A DNA stretch of 64,000 nucleotides, from positions 62,001 to 126,000 of the forward strand of contig JACPDN010000004.1 in the NCBI GenBank assembly GCA_016183985.1. Direction: 5' to 3'. Position 1 is the first letter of the stretch. Every line of letters starts with the position of its first letter. The stretch is from Pseudomonadota bacterium (GTDB taxonomy: Bacteria > Pseudomonadota > Alphaproteobacteria > Dongiales > Dongiaceae). This document shows, piece by piece, positions 23,327 to 30,928 of this stretch. The translations under genes were made by a program, and so were the position numbers. The notes under the pieces were generated by a model that saw nothing but the letters and a program-made list of their open reading frames with translations, searched no databases and was not told where the DNA came from.

Positions 23327-25396
23327 ATGACCAACGCTGATTCGCGGAAAACGCAGGAAAATCAAGGCAAGCCGGCCCGCAGATGGCGCCGCCGGCTGGC
23401 CCTTTTCACGCTCAAATGGGGCTTTGTCGGCGCCATCTGGGCGGGGTTCGTCGGGCTCATCTTCGTCGCCTGGTGCGCCTACGACCTCCCTGACGTCTCC
23501 AAACTCAACGAGATCAAGCGCCGCGCCTCGGTAAGCCTCGTGGCCGCCGATGGCAGCCTCATCGCCTCCTATGGCGACCTCTATGGCAGCGCCGTCGCCT
23601 TGAAGGATCTCCCGGCCTATCTGCCGCAGGCCGTGATCGCCACCGAGGACCGCCGCTTCTACAGCCATTTCGGCCTCGACGTGAAAGGACTGTTGCGCGC
23701 CTTCTATGTCAACTTCACCAGCGGCCGTTTGGTGCAGGGCGGCAGTTCCATCACCCAGCAGCTGGCGAAAAACATCTTCCTGACGCCCGAGCGCTCGATC
23801 CACCGCAAGGGTCAGGAAGTGCTGCTTGCCTTGTGGCTGGAGCAGAACTTCACCAAGGACCAGATCCTCGAGCTCTATCTGAACCGCGTCTATTTCGGCG
23901 CCGGCACTTACGGTGTCGATGCCGCGTCACGGAAATATTTTGGCCATCCGGCGACCGAGGCGAGCCTGTTCGAATCGGCGATGCTCGCCGGCATGCTCAA
24001 AGCGCCCTCGCGCTACAATCCCTTGAACGACAAGACGCTGGCGCGCGACCGCGCGACGCTGGTGCTGCAGAACATGGTGGCGACCGAGTTCATCTCGACC
24101 GATGTGGCCGATGCCGCCGCCACCATGACGGCACCCTCGGTGAGTGGCGAGGCGCGCGGCCAGATCGGCCAGTTCTATGCCGATTGGGTGCTCGACCAGG
24201 TGTCCTCCTTCGTCGGCTTCTCCGACCAGGACCTCGTGGTGGAAACCACGCTCGACCCGCATCAGCAGCGCATTGCCGAAATCGATCTCGCCAAGACCAT
24301 CGCCGAGATGGGGCCGAAGCAGAATGCCAGCCAGGCCGCCCTCGTCGCCATGACGCCGGAAGGTGCGGTGAAGGCCATGGTGGGCGGCGTCTCCTACCGC
24401 GAAAGCCAATTCAACCGCGCGACGCAAGCCTTGCGCCAGCCGGGGTCAGCCTTCAAGACCTTCGTGTTCCTGGCGGCCTTCGAGGCGGGCTATGGCCCGG
24501 GCAGCCGCTTCAACGATACCCCGATCCGCATCGGCAAATGGCAACCCGGCAACTACAATGACAAGTTCTATGGCGAAGTAAATCTGCGCGAGGCCTTCGC
24601 GCGCTCGCTGAATTCAGTGGCCGTGCAGCTCTCGGAGCAGGTCGGGCGCAAGAATGTCATCGGCGCCGCCCAGCGCCTCGGCATCACCACGCCGATCGGC
24701 AATGACGCGTCGATTGCGCTGGGCACGTCCGAGACGACGCTGCTCGAAATGACCACCGCCTATGCCGTCTTCGCCAATCAGGGCAAAGGTGTCTGGCCCT
24801 ATGCCATCAACCGCATTTCGACGCGCGACGGCCAGGTGCTCTATGAGCGCGGCGGCTCGGGTCCGGGTCGTGCGGCCAGCGGCAATGCGGTGGCGGAAAT
24901 GCTCGACGTCATGGCGTCCGTGGTCGATTGGGGCACCGGCAAGAAGGCCAAGCTCGAAGGCTGGCCGGCTTACGGCAAGACCGGCACCAGCCAGAACTTC
25001 CGCGACGCCTGGTTCGTCGGGTTGACCGCCGATCTCGTGACCGGCGTCTGGGTCGGCAACGACAATGGCGCCCCCATGGATAAGGTGACCGGTGGCTCGC
25101 TGCCTGTCGCCATCTGGCACGATTTCATGAGCAGCGCGCTGGAAGGCCTCACCCCCCGCGACGTGCCGCGTGGCGGCGGCGCCCTGGTGGCCAGCGCCGG
25201 GGCGCCCACGGAACTGGCGCCCGAGATCGCCGCACCAGCAGCAACGCCGCCGAAGGAAGAAGAATCCGGCATCGGCGCCTTGCTCAACACCATCCTCGGT
25301 GGCGGTGAATCATCGTCGGAGAGCGGCAGCAAATCGGCACAGCCGGCGAAGAAGCAGCAGGAGCCGAAGCTCAACGAGGATACGCGGCGGGATTGA
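23327..25396 (+). CDS. Class A penicillin-binding protein (glycosyltransferase + transpeptidase)
   Basis: 689 residues. A cytoplasmic basic start and one membrane helix (about 30-52) are followed by the GT51 glycosyltransferase domain with the catalytic Glu107 in A-T-E-D-R-R-F-Y-S-H and the G-G-S-S-I-T-Q-Q-L-A-K-N motif. The transpeptidase domain has S374-x-x-K377 (P-G-S-A-F-K), S-L-N and K551-T-G. A disordered tail rich in Ala/Pro/Ser ends the protein. The enzyme polymerises and cross-links peptidoglycan on the outer face of the inner membrane. At under 700 residues it is shorter than PBP1a and close to the PbpC/PBP1c-like or Pbp1b-like alphaproteobacterial forms. Confidence 0.9.
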   Translation: MTNADSRKTQENQGKPARRWRRRLALFTLKWGFVGAIWAGFVGLIFVAWCAYDLPDVSKLNEIKRRASVSLVAADGSLIASYGDLYGSAVALKDLPAYLPQAVIATEDRRFYSHFGLDVKGLLRAFYVNFTSGRLVQGGSSITQQLAKNIFLTPERSIHRKGQEVLLALWLEQNFTKDQILELYLNRVYFGAGTYGVDAASRKYFGHPATEASLFESAMLAGMLKAPSRYNPLNDKTLARDRATLVLQNMVATEFISTDVADAAATMTAPSVSGEARGQIGQFYADWVLDQVSSFVGFSDQDLVVETTLDPHQQRIAEIDLAKTIAEMGPKQNASQAALVAMTPEGAVKAMVGGVSYRESQFNRATQALRQPGSAFKTFVFLAAFEAGYGPGSRFNDTPIRIGKWQPGNYNDKFYGEVNLREAFARSLNSVAVQLSEQVGRKNVIGAAQRLGITTPIGNDASIALGTSETTLLEMTTAYAVFANQGKGVWPYAINRISTRDGQVLYERGGSGPGRAASGNAVAEMLDVMASVVDWGTGKKAKLEGWPAYGKTGTSQNFRDAWFVGLTADLVTGVWVGNDNGAPMDKVTGGSLPVAIWHDFMSSALEGLTPRDVPRGGGALVASAGAPTELAPEIAAPAATPPKEEESGIGALLNTILGGGESSSESGSKSAQPAKKQQEPKLNEDTRRD

Positions 25397-25428
25397 GCGT
25401 CGCGGCTCGTCTCGCCTAAATCATTCAT

Positions 25429-25523
25429 CGTCATGCCCGGGCTTGACCCGGGCATCCACTCTCTCCATGCAAACTGTGGATCCCCTGCATGAGAGATGGG
25501 CCGACAGGGCCCGGGGATGACGG
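25429..25523. repeat. Interspersed palindromic repeat, family A (copy 1)
   Basis: Starts CGTCATGCCCGGG and ends CCCGGGGATGACGG. The left half is a perfect hairpin, ATGCCCGGG-cttga-CCCGGGCAT. The whole unit forms a double-hairpin element with outer arms GTCAT/ATGAC. It sits between the PBP and the MFS gene, which converge. Confidence 0.85.
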
Positions 25524-25533
25524 TTTTTCGGCA

Positions 25534-26727
25534 TTAACTGGATCTAACCACCGGCCGAATCACCCACCAATGGCAGGCCATCTGCGCGGCTGCCATCAGT
25601 GCGATCATCATGGTCATCGGCAGCGGCGAGGGCGAGCCGATGACGCCAAGGATCGCGCCGACACCAGCCGCGACACCCATCTGAACGAAGCCCAGCAATG
25701 CTGAAGCGGCACCGGCCGAACGCGGGAAGGGGCCGATGGCGCCGGCCTGCGCCGCCGGCATCGTCATGCCGACCCCGATCATGTAGGGGAGGAGCGGCGC
25801 CAGCACGGTCCAGACCGAAGCGGTAGCGACGAGATTGACGGCGACCAGGGCTGCCGCACTCAACAGCGCGATCAGCGAGCCGAGGCCGACCAGCTCCGGT
25901 GGTGCCATTCGTCTCGACAATTTCCCGCCACTGGTCGCCCCGATGATGTAGCCGATGACGAAGACGCCGAAGCAGAAACCGAAATATTTCGGCGGCACGC
26001 CCAGCACGTTGATGAAGACGAAGCTGGAACCGGAGATGAAGCAGAAGATGCCGCTATAACCGAACGTTGCCGCCAGCACATAGCCGAAATACTCCCGGTG
26101 CCGGATCAGCGATCCGTAAATGCGGAACCAGGACAGCGGGTTGGCGGCCGTCATGTCGCGCGTGTCGTTAGTCTCGCGCAGGATCCAGAAGACCGCGACC
26201 AGGCCGCCGGCACCATAGAGGGTCAATGCCACGAAGGTTGCGCGCCAGCCGAAGGCATCGGTGAGGAAACCGCCGACGATGGGGGCGATGGCCGGGGCCA
26301 GCGCCACGGCGGCGCTGAGATACGAAAAGACCCGCGCCGCCCCTTGTGCGCCGACGATGTCGCGCACCATGGCGCGCGAAATGACCGGCCCCGCACAGGC
26401 GCCCAAGGCCTGGATGAAGCGGCAGGCGATCAGCGCCCCGATGCTCTGCGACGCGGCGCAACCGAGGCTCGCCAGGGTGAAGATGACGACGCCGCCGGCA
26501 AGAACGGGCCGCCGCCCGAACCGGTCGGAAAGCGGTCCATAGACCAGGATCGCCGCCGCGAAGCCGATGAGATAGGCCGACAACGTCGCCTGCGCCCCCG
26601 CCTCGTCGACACTGAAATACTGGGCGATGAGGGGCAATGCCGGCAGATAGAAATCCGTCGACAACGGCCCCAGCGCCACCAGGGCGGTGAGCGTGAACAG
26701 CGTCGTGCGGGTGATAGGGGTGGTCAT
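25534..26727 (-). CDS. Bcr/CflA family drug-resistance MFS exporter
   Basis: 397 residues with 12 predicted membrane helices. The family opening T-A-L-V-A-L-G-P-L-S-T-D-F-Y-L-P-A-L-P is present, together with the MFS loop motif Y-G-P-L-S-D-R-F-G-R-R-P-V between helices 2 and 3 and the antiporter-type G-P-V-I-S-R-A-M-V-R-D in helix 4-5. It is likely a proton-driven exporter of drugs or small metabolites. It is followed by repeat A copy 1 and preceded by repeat A copy 2, so it is probably transcribed alone. Confidence 0.88.
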   Translation of the reverse strand: MTTPITRTTLFTLTALVALGPLSTDFYLPALPLIAQYFSVDEAGAQATLSAYLIGFAAAILVYGPLSDRFGRRPVLAGGVVIFTLASLGCAASQSIGALIACRFIQALGACAGPVISRAMVRDIVGAQGAARVFSYLSAAVALAPAIAPIVGGFLTDAFGWRATFVALTLYGAGGLVAVFWILRETNDTRDMTAANPLSWFRIYGSLIRHREYFGYVLAATFGYSGIFCFISGSSFVFINVLGVPPKYFGFCFGVFVIGYIIGATSGGKLSRRMAPPELVGLGSLIALLSAAALVAVNLVATASVWTVLAPLLPYMIGVGMTMPAAQAGAIGPFPRSAGAASALLGFVQMGVAAGVGAILGVIGSPSPLPMTMMIALMAAAQMACHWWVIRPVVRSS

Positions 26728-26742
26728 CGAAGCTCTATTGAA

Positions 26743-26835
26743 TTGTCATGCCCCGCGAAGGCGGGGCATCCACGAGTTGCTTTCATTGGCCGCCGACAAA
26801 CGCGTGGATGGCCCGCCTGAAGCGGGCCATGACAA
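26743..26835. repeat. Interspersed palindromic repeat, family A (copy 2)
   Basis: Starts TTGTCATGCCCCGC and ends GCGGGCCATGACAA. It has two hairpins (CCCCGC-gaag-GCGGGG and GCCCGC-ctga-AGCGGGC) around a spacer with ATCCACGAG and CGTGGAT. Same outer arms as copy 1, different stem sequence with compensating changes. Confidence 0.8.
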
Positions 26836-26850
26836 CGAGGTGGGGCAGGA

Positions 26851-28182
26851 TCACTGCACCGGCACGGCGCCTTCAAGCCCCTCCGGTTTGCCGGCGACGA
26901 TGATGGTGAGTGCCTTGTCGTTGAGGAGCGCTTTGGCCACGCGCTTCACGTCGTCAAGCGTCACCGCGTTGATCTCCTTGCGGCGGCGCTCCATGTAATC
27001 GATGCCGAGATGGTCCATCTGGATGCCGAGCAGCGTTTCGGCCGCTTTCGAGGTGGTGGTCAGATTGCGCGGGTAATAGCCCAGCAGGTAGGTGCGCGCA
27101 TCGTCGAGTTCCTTAGGCGTCGGTCCCTTTTCCGCCATGCGCTGCCATTCGGTGCGCAGCAGCTCCAGCGTTTCCTTCACTTTCGCATTGGGCGTCTCGT
27201 ATCGGCCGCTTAAGAATCCGACATGGTCCATCGTCACCAGATCGGTGTTGACGCCGTAAGAGAGGCCACGCTTCTCGCGGATCTCCGTCATCAGGCGCGA
27301 GGAGAAACCGCCGCCGCCCAGGACATAGTTCATCAGGTAGACGGCGAAGAAATCCTTGTCGCTGCGCTTGATGCCGGGTTGGGCAAAGATCACGGTGGCC
27401 TGCGGCACGTTGCGCGTCAGTACCGAGAGCGATCCGGCATCGGTCGCCTTGGCCTCCGGCACATTGTCGGCAACACCCTTTTCAGGAAGGCCTGCAAAGG
27501 CGCGGTCGACCAATTGCCCGAGGTCCGCGGCGTTGATATCGCCGGCGGCCGCGACGAAGAGCTGGTCGCGCGTCAGCCGGTCCTTCATGAACTGCCGCAG
27601 ATCGTCGGGGGTCAGGGCCGACATGCTCTCCTTGGTGCCGTAATTCGAGCGTGCGTAAGGGTGATTGCCCAGCAGCCGCGATTCCAGCGCGCGGTAGGCG
27701 GCGGCGTCGGGGTCGCGACTCTCGCCATCGATGGCGATCAGGAACTGCCGGCGCATGCGCTCGACCGGCTCCTCATCGAAGCGCGGCTTGGTCAATGCCA
27801 AAGCCAGCAGATCGGCCGCCGCTTGGCTGTTGGCCGTAAGCGTCCGCAAGGATCCGGTGAAGCTGTCGGCACTGGCGTCGAAGCCGTAATCGAGGCCGAG
27901 ATCGGCGATCTTCTGCTGGAAGGCGGCCGATGTGATATCGCCCGCTCCTTCATCCATCAGGCCCGAGGCCAGCATGGCGACCCCTTCCTTGCCCTTGGGG
28001 TCCATGGCGGTGCCGCCTTGCCAGCCGAAGGAGAGGGAAACGACCGGTACCGTATGGTCCTCGATCAGCCAGATCTCGATGCCGGCCGGCGAGACGACTT
28101 TCTGGATATCCGTTGCCGAAGCCAGGCGCGGTAACAACGTGATGGCGGCGATAATCAGCGCCGTACGAAGAAACTGGATCAT
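26851..28182 (-). CDS. M16 family peptidase-like protein, non-catalytic subunit (secreted)
   Basis: 443 residues. A signal peptide (M-I-Q-F-L-R-T-A-L-I-I-A-A-I-T-L-L-P-R-L-A-S-A) precedes the two M16 lobes. The site that should be H-x-x-E-H reads M-L-A-S-G-L-M-D-E-G, so zinc ligands are missing, while the C-lobe keeps the R/Y substrate-binding region (G-G-G-F-S-S-R-L and L-S-Y-G-V). It therefore looks like the inactive partner of a heterodimer. It overlaps the active subunit gene by an ATGA junction. The pair is located in the periplasm and likely degrades peptides. Confidence 0.88.
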   Translation of the reverse strand: MIQFLRTALIIAAITLLPRLASATDIQKVVSPAGIEIWLIEDHTVPVVSLSFGWQGGTAMDPKGKEGVAMLASGLMDEGAGDITSAAFQQKIADLGLDYGFDASADSFTGSLRTLTANSQAAADLLALALTKPRFDEEPVERMRRQFLIAIDGESRDPDAAAYRALESRLLGNHPYARSNYGTKESMSALTPDDLRQFMKDRLTRDQLFVAAAGDINAADLGQLVDRAFAGLPEKGVADNVPEAKATDAGSLSVLTRNVPQATVIFAQPGIKRSDKDFFAVYLMNYVLGGGGFSSRLMTEIREKRGLSYGVNTDLVTMDHVGFLSGRYETPNAKVKETLELLRTEWQRMAEKGPTPKELDDARTYLLGYYPRNLTTTSKAAETLLGIQMDHLGIDYMERRRKEINAVTLDDVKRVAKALLNDKALTIIVAGKPEGLEGAVPVQ

Positions 28183-29621
28183 TGTGCGGTATCCGAGGCC
28201 GGGGTCTCGCCAGACGGTGCGGCGCCAGCAGGCGCTTCCGGTGCCTTGCCGTCATCCGTCGCTTCCGGCAGCAAGGTCGAGGTGACGCTGTTCTCCGGCG
28301 TCAGGATGGCGTGTGCCGCCGTCATCACATCATCGACGGTGACGGCATTGATACGGTCGGGCCAGGACTGGATATCGTCCATGGTCTCGCCGCCGGCTAA
28401 GGCTTCCGCCACCAGCAAGGCCGGGCCGTTGAGGCTGTCGCGCGCCTTCGCCGCTTCCATCAGCAGCCGGTTCTTCGCCGCCGCCAATTCATCGGCCGTG
28501 ATGCCGTCTTTAAGGAGTTTCGCGATTTCCGTATCGATGGCCGCTTCGGCCTTCGCAAGTTCCGCCGGATCGCGGGGGGAGGCATAGAAGGTAAAGCTGC
28601 CATAGTCGCGGGCGTCGCCGTTATAGCTGGCGCCGGCGCTGATCGCGACATGGCTCTCGATAACCAATTGCCGGTAGAGCCGCCCCACGGCGCCGCCGCC
28701 GAGAACTTCCGACAGCAGGCTCAGCGCATAGGGCGCATTGTCGCCTTGTGCGAGGCCGGCCGTGCGATAGCTTTCCGCCATGTAGCGGCGCCAGACGCTG
28801 GGATGCTCGACCTCGGGGCTGGAGAGCGACAGGCGCCGCGCCGCTTCCGGCGGCGGCTCCATCAGCCGCTCGCGCGCCGGAATTGTCCGCGCCGCGAGTT
28901 TCCCGAAATTCTTCTCGGCGAGCTTCTTCACCTCATCCGGCTGCACATCGCCCGCTATGATCAGTATGGCGTTATTGGGCGCGTACCAGCGGTGATAGAA
29001 ATCGACCGCGTCCTGGGTGGTGTAGGTCTCCATCTCATGCCGCCAGCCGATGATGGGCAGGCCATAGGGATGGTTCTGGAAGATGGCGGCGTTCATGGCC
29101 TCGGAAAGCCGGCTCCCCGGATCGCTTTCGACCGTCTGCCCGCGCTCGTTCAGGATGACGTCGCGTTCCGGCAGCACCACCTTGTCGTCGAGTTGCAGGT
29201 TGACCATGCGGTCGGCCTCGGCCGCCATGAACTGTGGCAGATGCTCGGCGGCGAATTCCTGGTGGAAGGCTGTCATATCCTGGTTGGTGAAGGCATTGTC
29301 CGTGCCGCCTACCCGGTCGACATCCTGGCTGAACTGGCCGGCCTTCAATTTCTTGGTCGCCTTGAACATCAGATGCTCAAGGAAATGGGCGACACCGTTC
29401 TTGCCCTTTTCCCCGTCGGCGGCACCGACCTTATAGACCACGACCTGGAAGACGACCGGGGCAAGGTGCCTGGGCAGCACCACCACTTCCATGCCGTTCT
29501 TCAGGGTAAAGGTCTTGGCCTCGAACAGCTCGGCCTGCGCGGTGGCAATGAACAGGGGCGAAAAACTAAGGCCGGCGCATATCGCAGCCGGCCCCAGCAA
29601 AGCTTTCTTCCAATTCGGCAT
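28179..29621 (-). CDS. M16 family zinc metallopeptidase, catalytic subunit (secreted)
   Basis: About 480 residues. After a signal peptide ending near T-A-Q-A, the N-lobe carries H-F-L-E-H in G-V-A-H-F-L-E-H-L-M-F-K, the inverted zinc-binding motif of M16, with a downstream Glu near 150. The C-lobe includes G-G-G-A-V-G-R-L-Y. I start it at the ATG at 29621 after AGGAAA, seven bases past the stop of the DUF3035 gene; earlier codons would overlap that gene. It and the following inactive homologue form the paired arrangement common in alphaproteobacteria. Confidence 0.9.
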   Translation of the reverse strand: MPNWKKALLGPAAICAGLSFSPLFIATAQAELFEAKTFTLKNGMEVVVLPRHLAPVVFQVVVYKVGAADGEKGKNGVAHFLEHLMFKATKKLKAGQFSQDVDRVGGTDNAFTNQDMTAFHQEFAAEHLPQFMAAEADRMVNLQLDDKVVLPERDVILNERGQTVESDPGSRLSEAMNAAIFQNHPYGLPIIGWRHEMETYTTQDAVDFYHRWYAPNNAILIIAGDVQPDEVKKLAEKNFGKLAARTIPARERLMEPPPEAARRLSLSSPEVEHPSVWRRYMAESYRTAGLAQGDNAPYALSLLSEVLGGGAVGRLYRQLVIESHVAISAGASYNGDARDYGSFTFYASPRDPAELAKAEAAIDTEIAKLLKDGITADELAAAKNRLLMEAAKARDSLNGPALLVAEALAGGETMDDIQSWPDRINAVTVDDVMTAAHAILTPENSVTSTLLPEATDDGKAPEAPAGAAPSGETPASDTAQ

Positions 29622-29628
29622 CAATTTC

Positions 29629-30225
29629 CTAGAACAGGCCTTCGAGGAGGCCTTTCTGTTTGCGTTCGATAATGGGTACGTCGCCGGCGGTGGGCGCGTT
29701 ACCGAGCGCTGCATTTTCCTGCAGACGCTTCTGCTCTTCTTCCGGATTGACCACGGTGCCGTAGGGCTCGGGCTTGCGCCAGAAGACGATGCTGTCGATC
29801 AGCTGCTTCGAATCCGCCTCGTCCTCATTGGTCTCGGCATCGACGACCTGGCGGATGTTCGGATCGACACCCGTGATCCCGGCCGATTGCAGCAATGAGG
29901 CCTCACCGGCCGACTGGGCGGAGGACGCCTCGCCAACGCCGATTTCCGGCAGTTTAGACGGCGTGCCACCTGCCCCCGGATAGCCGAAGACCACCTGCTG
30001 CGCCTGGTCGCGCGCAGTGCCTTCCTGCGGGCGGGGGCTGCCCGGTGCGGGCGGCCGCAGGTTGTAATCCGGCGGCATGGACAAGGGCGCGTTGGAGACG
30101 ACCTGGAACTCGTCCGGCGAGCGCTTGGTCAGGCCGAGCGCTTCCTTGGTGGTGTTGGAACAGCCGCCGGCCAGCGCCGGCAATGCCAGCAACCCAAAGG
30201 CGGTCAGGATATATTTCGCGCGCAT
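29629..30225 (-). CDS. DUF3035 lipoprotein
   Basis: 198 residues. The lipobox L-A-G-G-C follows a typical signal segment, predicting an outer- or inner-membrane lipoprotein. The mature part is Pro/Gln-rich with S-P-D-E-F-Q-V-V-S-N-A-P-L-S-M-P-P-D-Y-N-L-R-P-P, the DUF3035 core. It sits between lspA and the M16 pair with gaps of only 3 and 7 bases. LspA is the peptidase that would process it, although that enzyme serves all lipoproteins. No function is known. Confidence 0.88.
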   Translation of the reverse strand: MRAKYILTAFGLLALPALAGGCSNTTKEALGLTKRSPDEFQVVSNAPLSMPPDYNLRPPAPGSPRPQEGTARDQAQQVVFGYPGAGGTPSKLPEIGVGEASSAQSAGEASLLQSAGITGVDPNIRQVVDAETNEDEADSKQLIDSIVFWRKPEPYGTVVNPEEEQKRLQENAALGNAPTAGDVPIIERKQKGLLEGLF

Positions 30226-30228
30226 GAT

Positions 30229-30747
30229 CTAGGGGGCCTCCGATCCGGCGCTATTTTTACCCTTATCCGACGACTGAAACAAGGCATCGAACAAGAGGAG
30301 AACGACCCCGACCGTGATGGCGGAATCGGCCAGATTGAAGGCCGGCCAATGCCAGTTGCCGACATAAAAATCGATGAAATCGAACACCGCCCCGAATCGC
30401 AGCCGGTCGATCACGTTGCCGAGCGCCCCGCCGATGATGAGGCCCACGGCATAGCCGGGAAGGCGCGCGTTAAGGCGCATCAGCCAGACGAGCAGGCCGA
30501 CGCTGACCACGATCGCCAAGCCCGACAGCAGCCAGGGCCCGGTATCGCGCAGCATGCTGAACGAAACGCCGGTATTCCAGGCCATGACCAGATTGATGCC
30601 CATATTGCCCACCGGGATCGCCGGAATGACCCGGGGCGGGTTCATCACCTCGATCATGATCAGCCATTTGGTGAACTGGTCGGCAACGATGATGAGGCCC
30701 GCCAGGATGACGGCATGGCGGAACAGGGACGCGGAAGCGATGCGCAT
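30229..30747 (-). CDS. lspA: Lipoprotein signal peptidase (signal peptidase II)
   Basis: About 172 residues with four membrane helices. The catalytic aspartates lie in G-N-V-I-D-R and N-L-A-D-S, with D-F-I-D-F-Y between. The N-terminal V-A-D-Q-F-T-K and the N-T-G-V-S-F-S segment complete the family pattern. It cleaves prolipoprotein signal peptides in the inner membrane. The ATG at 30747 is chosen over a GTG at 30756 because GGGAG is upstream. It follows ileS after a repeat-containing gap, the usual ileS-lspA order. Confidence 0.95.
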   Translation of the reverse strand: MRIASASLFRHAVILAGLIIVADQFTKWLIMIEVMNPPRVIPAIPVGNMGINLVMAWNTGVSFSMLRDTGPWLLSGLAIVVSVGLLVWLMRLNARLPGYAVGLIIGGALGNVIDRLRFGAVFDFIDFYVGNWHWPAFNLADSAITVGVVLLLFDALFQSSDKGKNSAGSEAP

Positions 30748-30785
30748 TACCAACACTCCCTACCGAGAGCGAACCCCGTCGCGCC

Positions 30786-30915
30786 ACCCCCTCTCCCCGA
30801 CCCTCTGCCACCGCCGACGCATGTCGGCATTCGCCGACTGTGGGGAGAGGGGAAAGAAGACGAAGCTCGGTTGGATTCCCTCCCCCCAACGTGGGGGAGG
30901 GTTAGGGAGAGGGGG
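30786..30915. repeat. Interspersed repeat, family B (copy 1)
   Basis: Contains CCCCCTCTCCCC and GGGGAGAGGGG as one pair of arms around a segment with GTCGGCATTCGCC, then CCCTCCCCCC-aacgt-GGGGGAGGG and a final GGGAGAGGGGG. It fills most of the gap between ileS and lspA. Related copies are at 49564, 52857 and 63319. Confidence 0.75.
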
Positions 30916-30928
30916 CGCTTGCTGGTCA

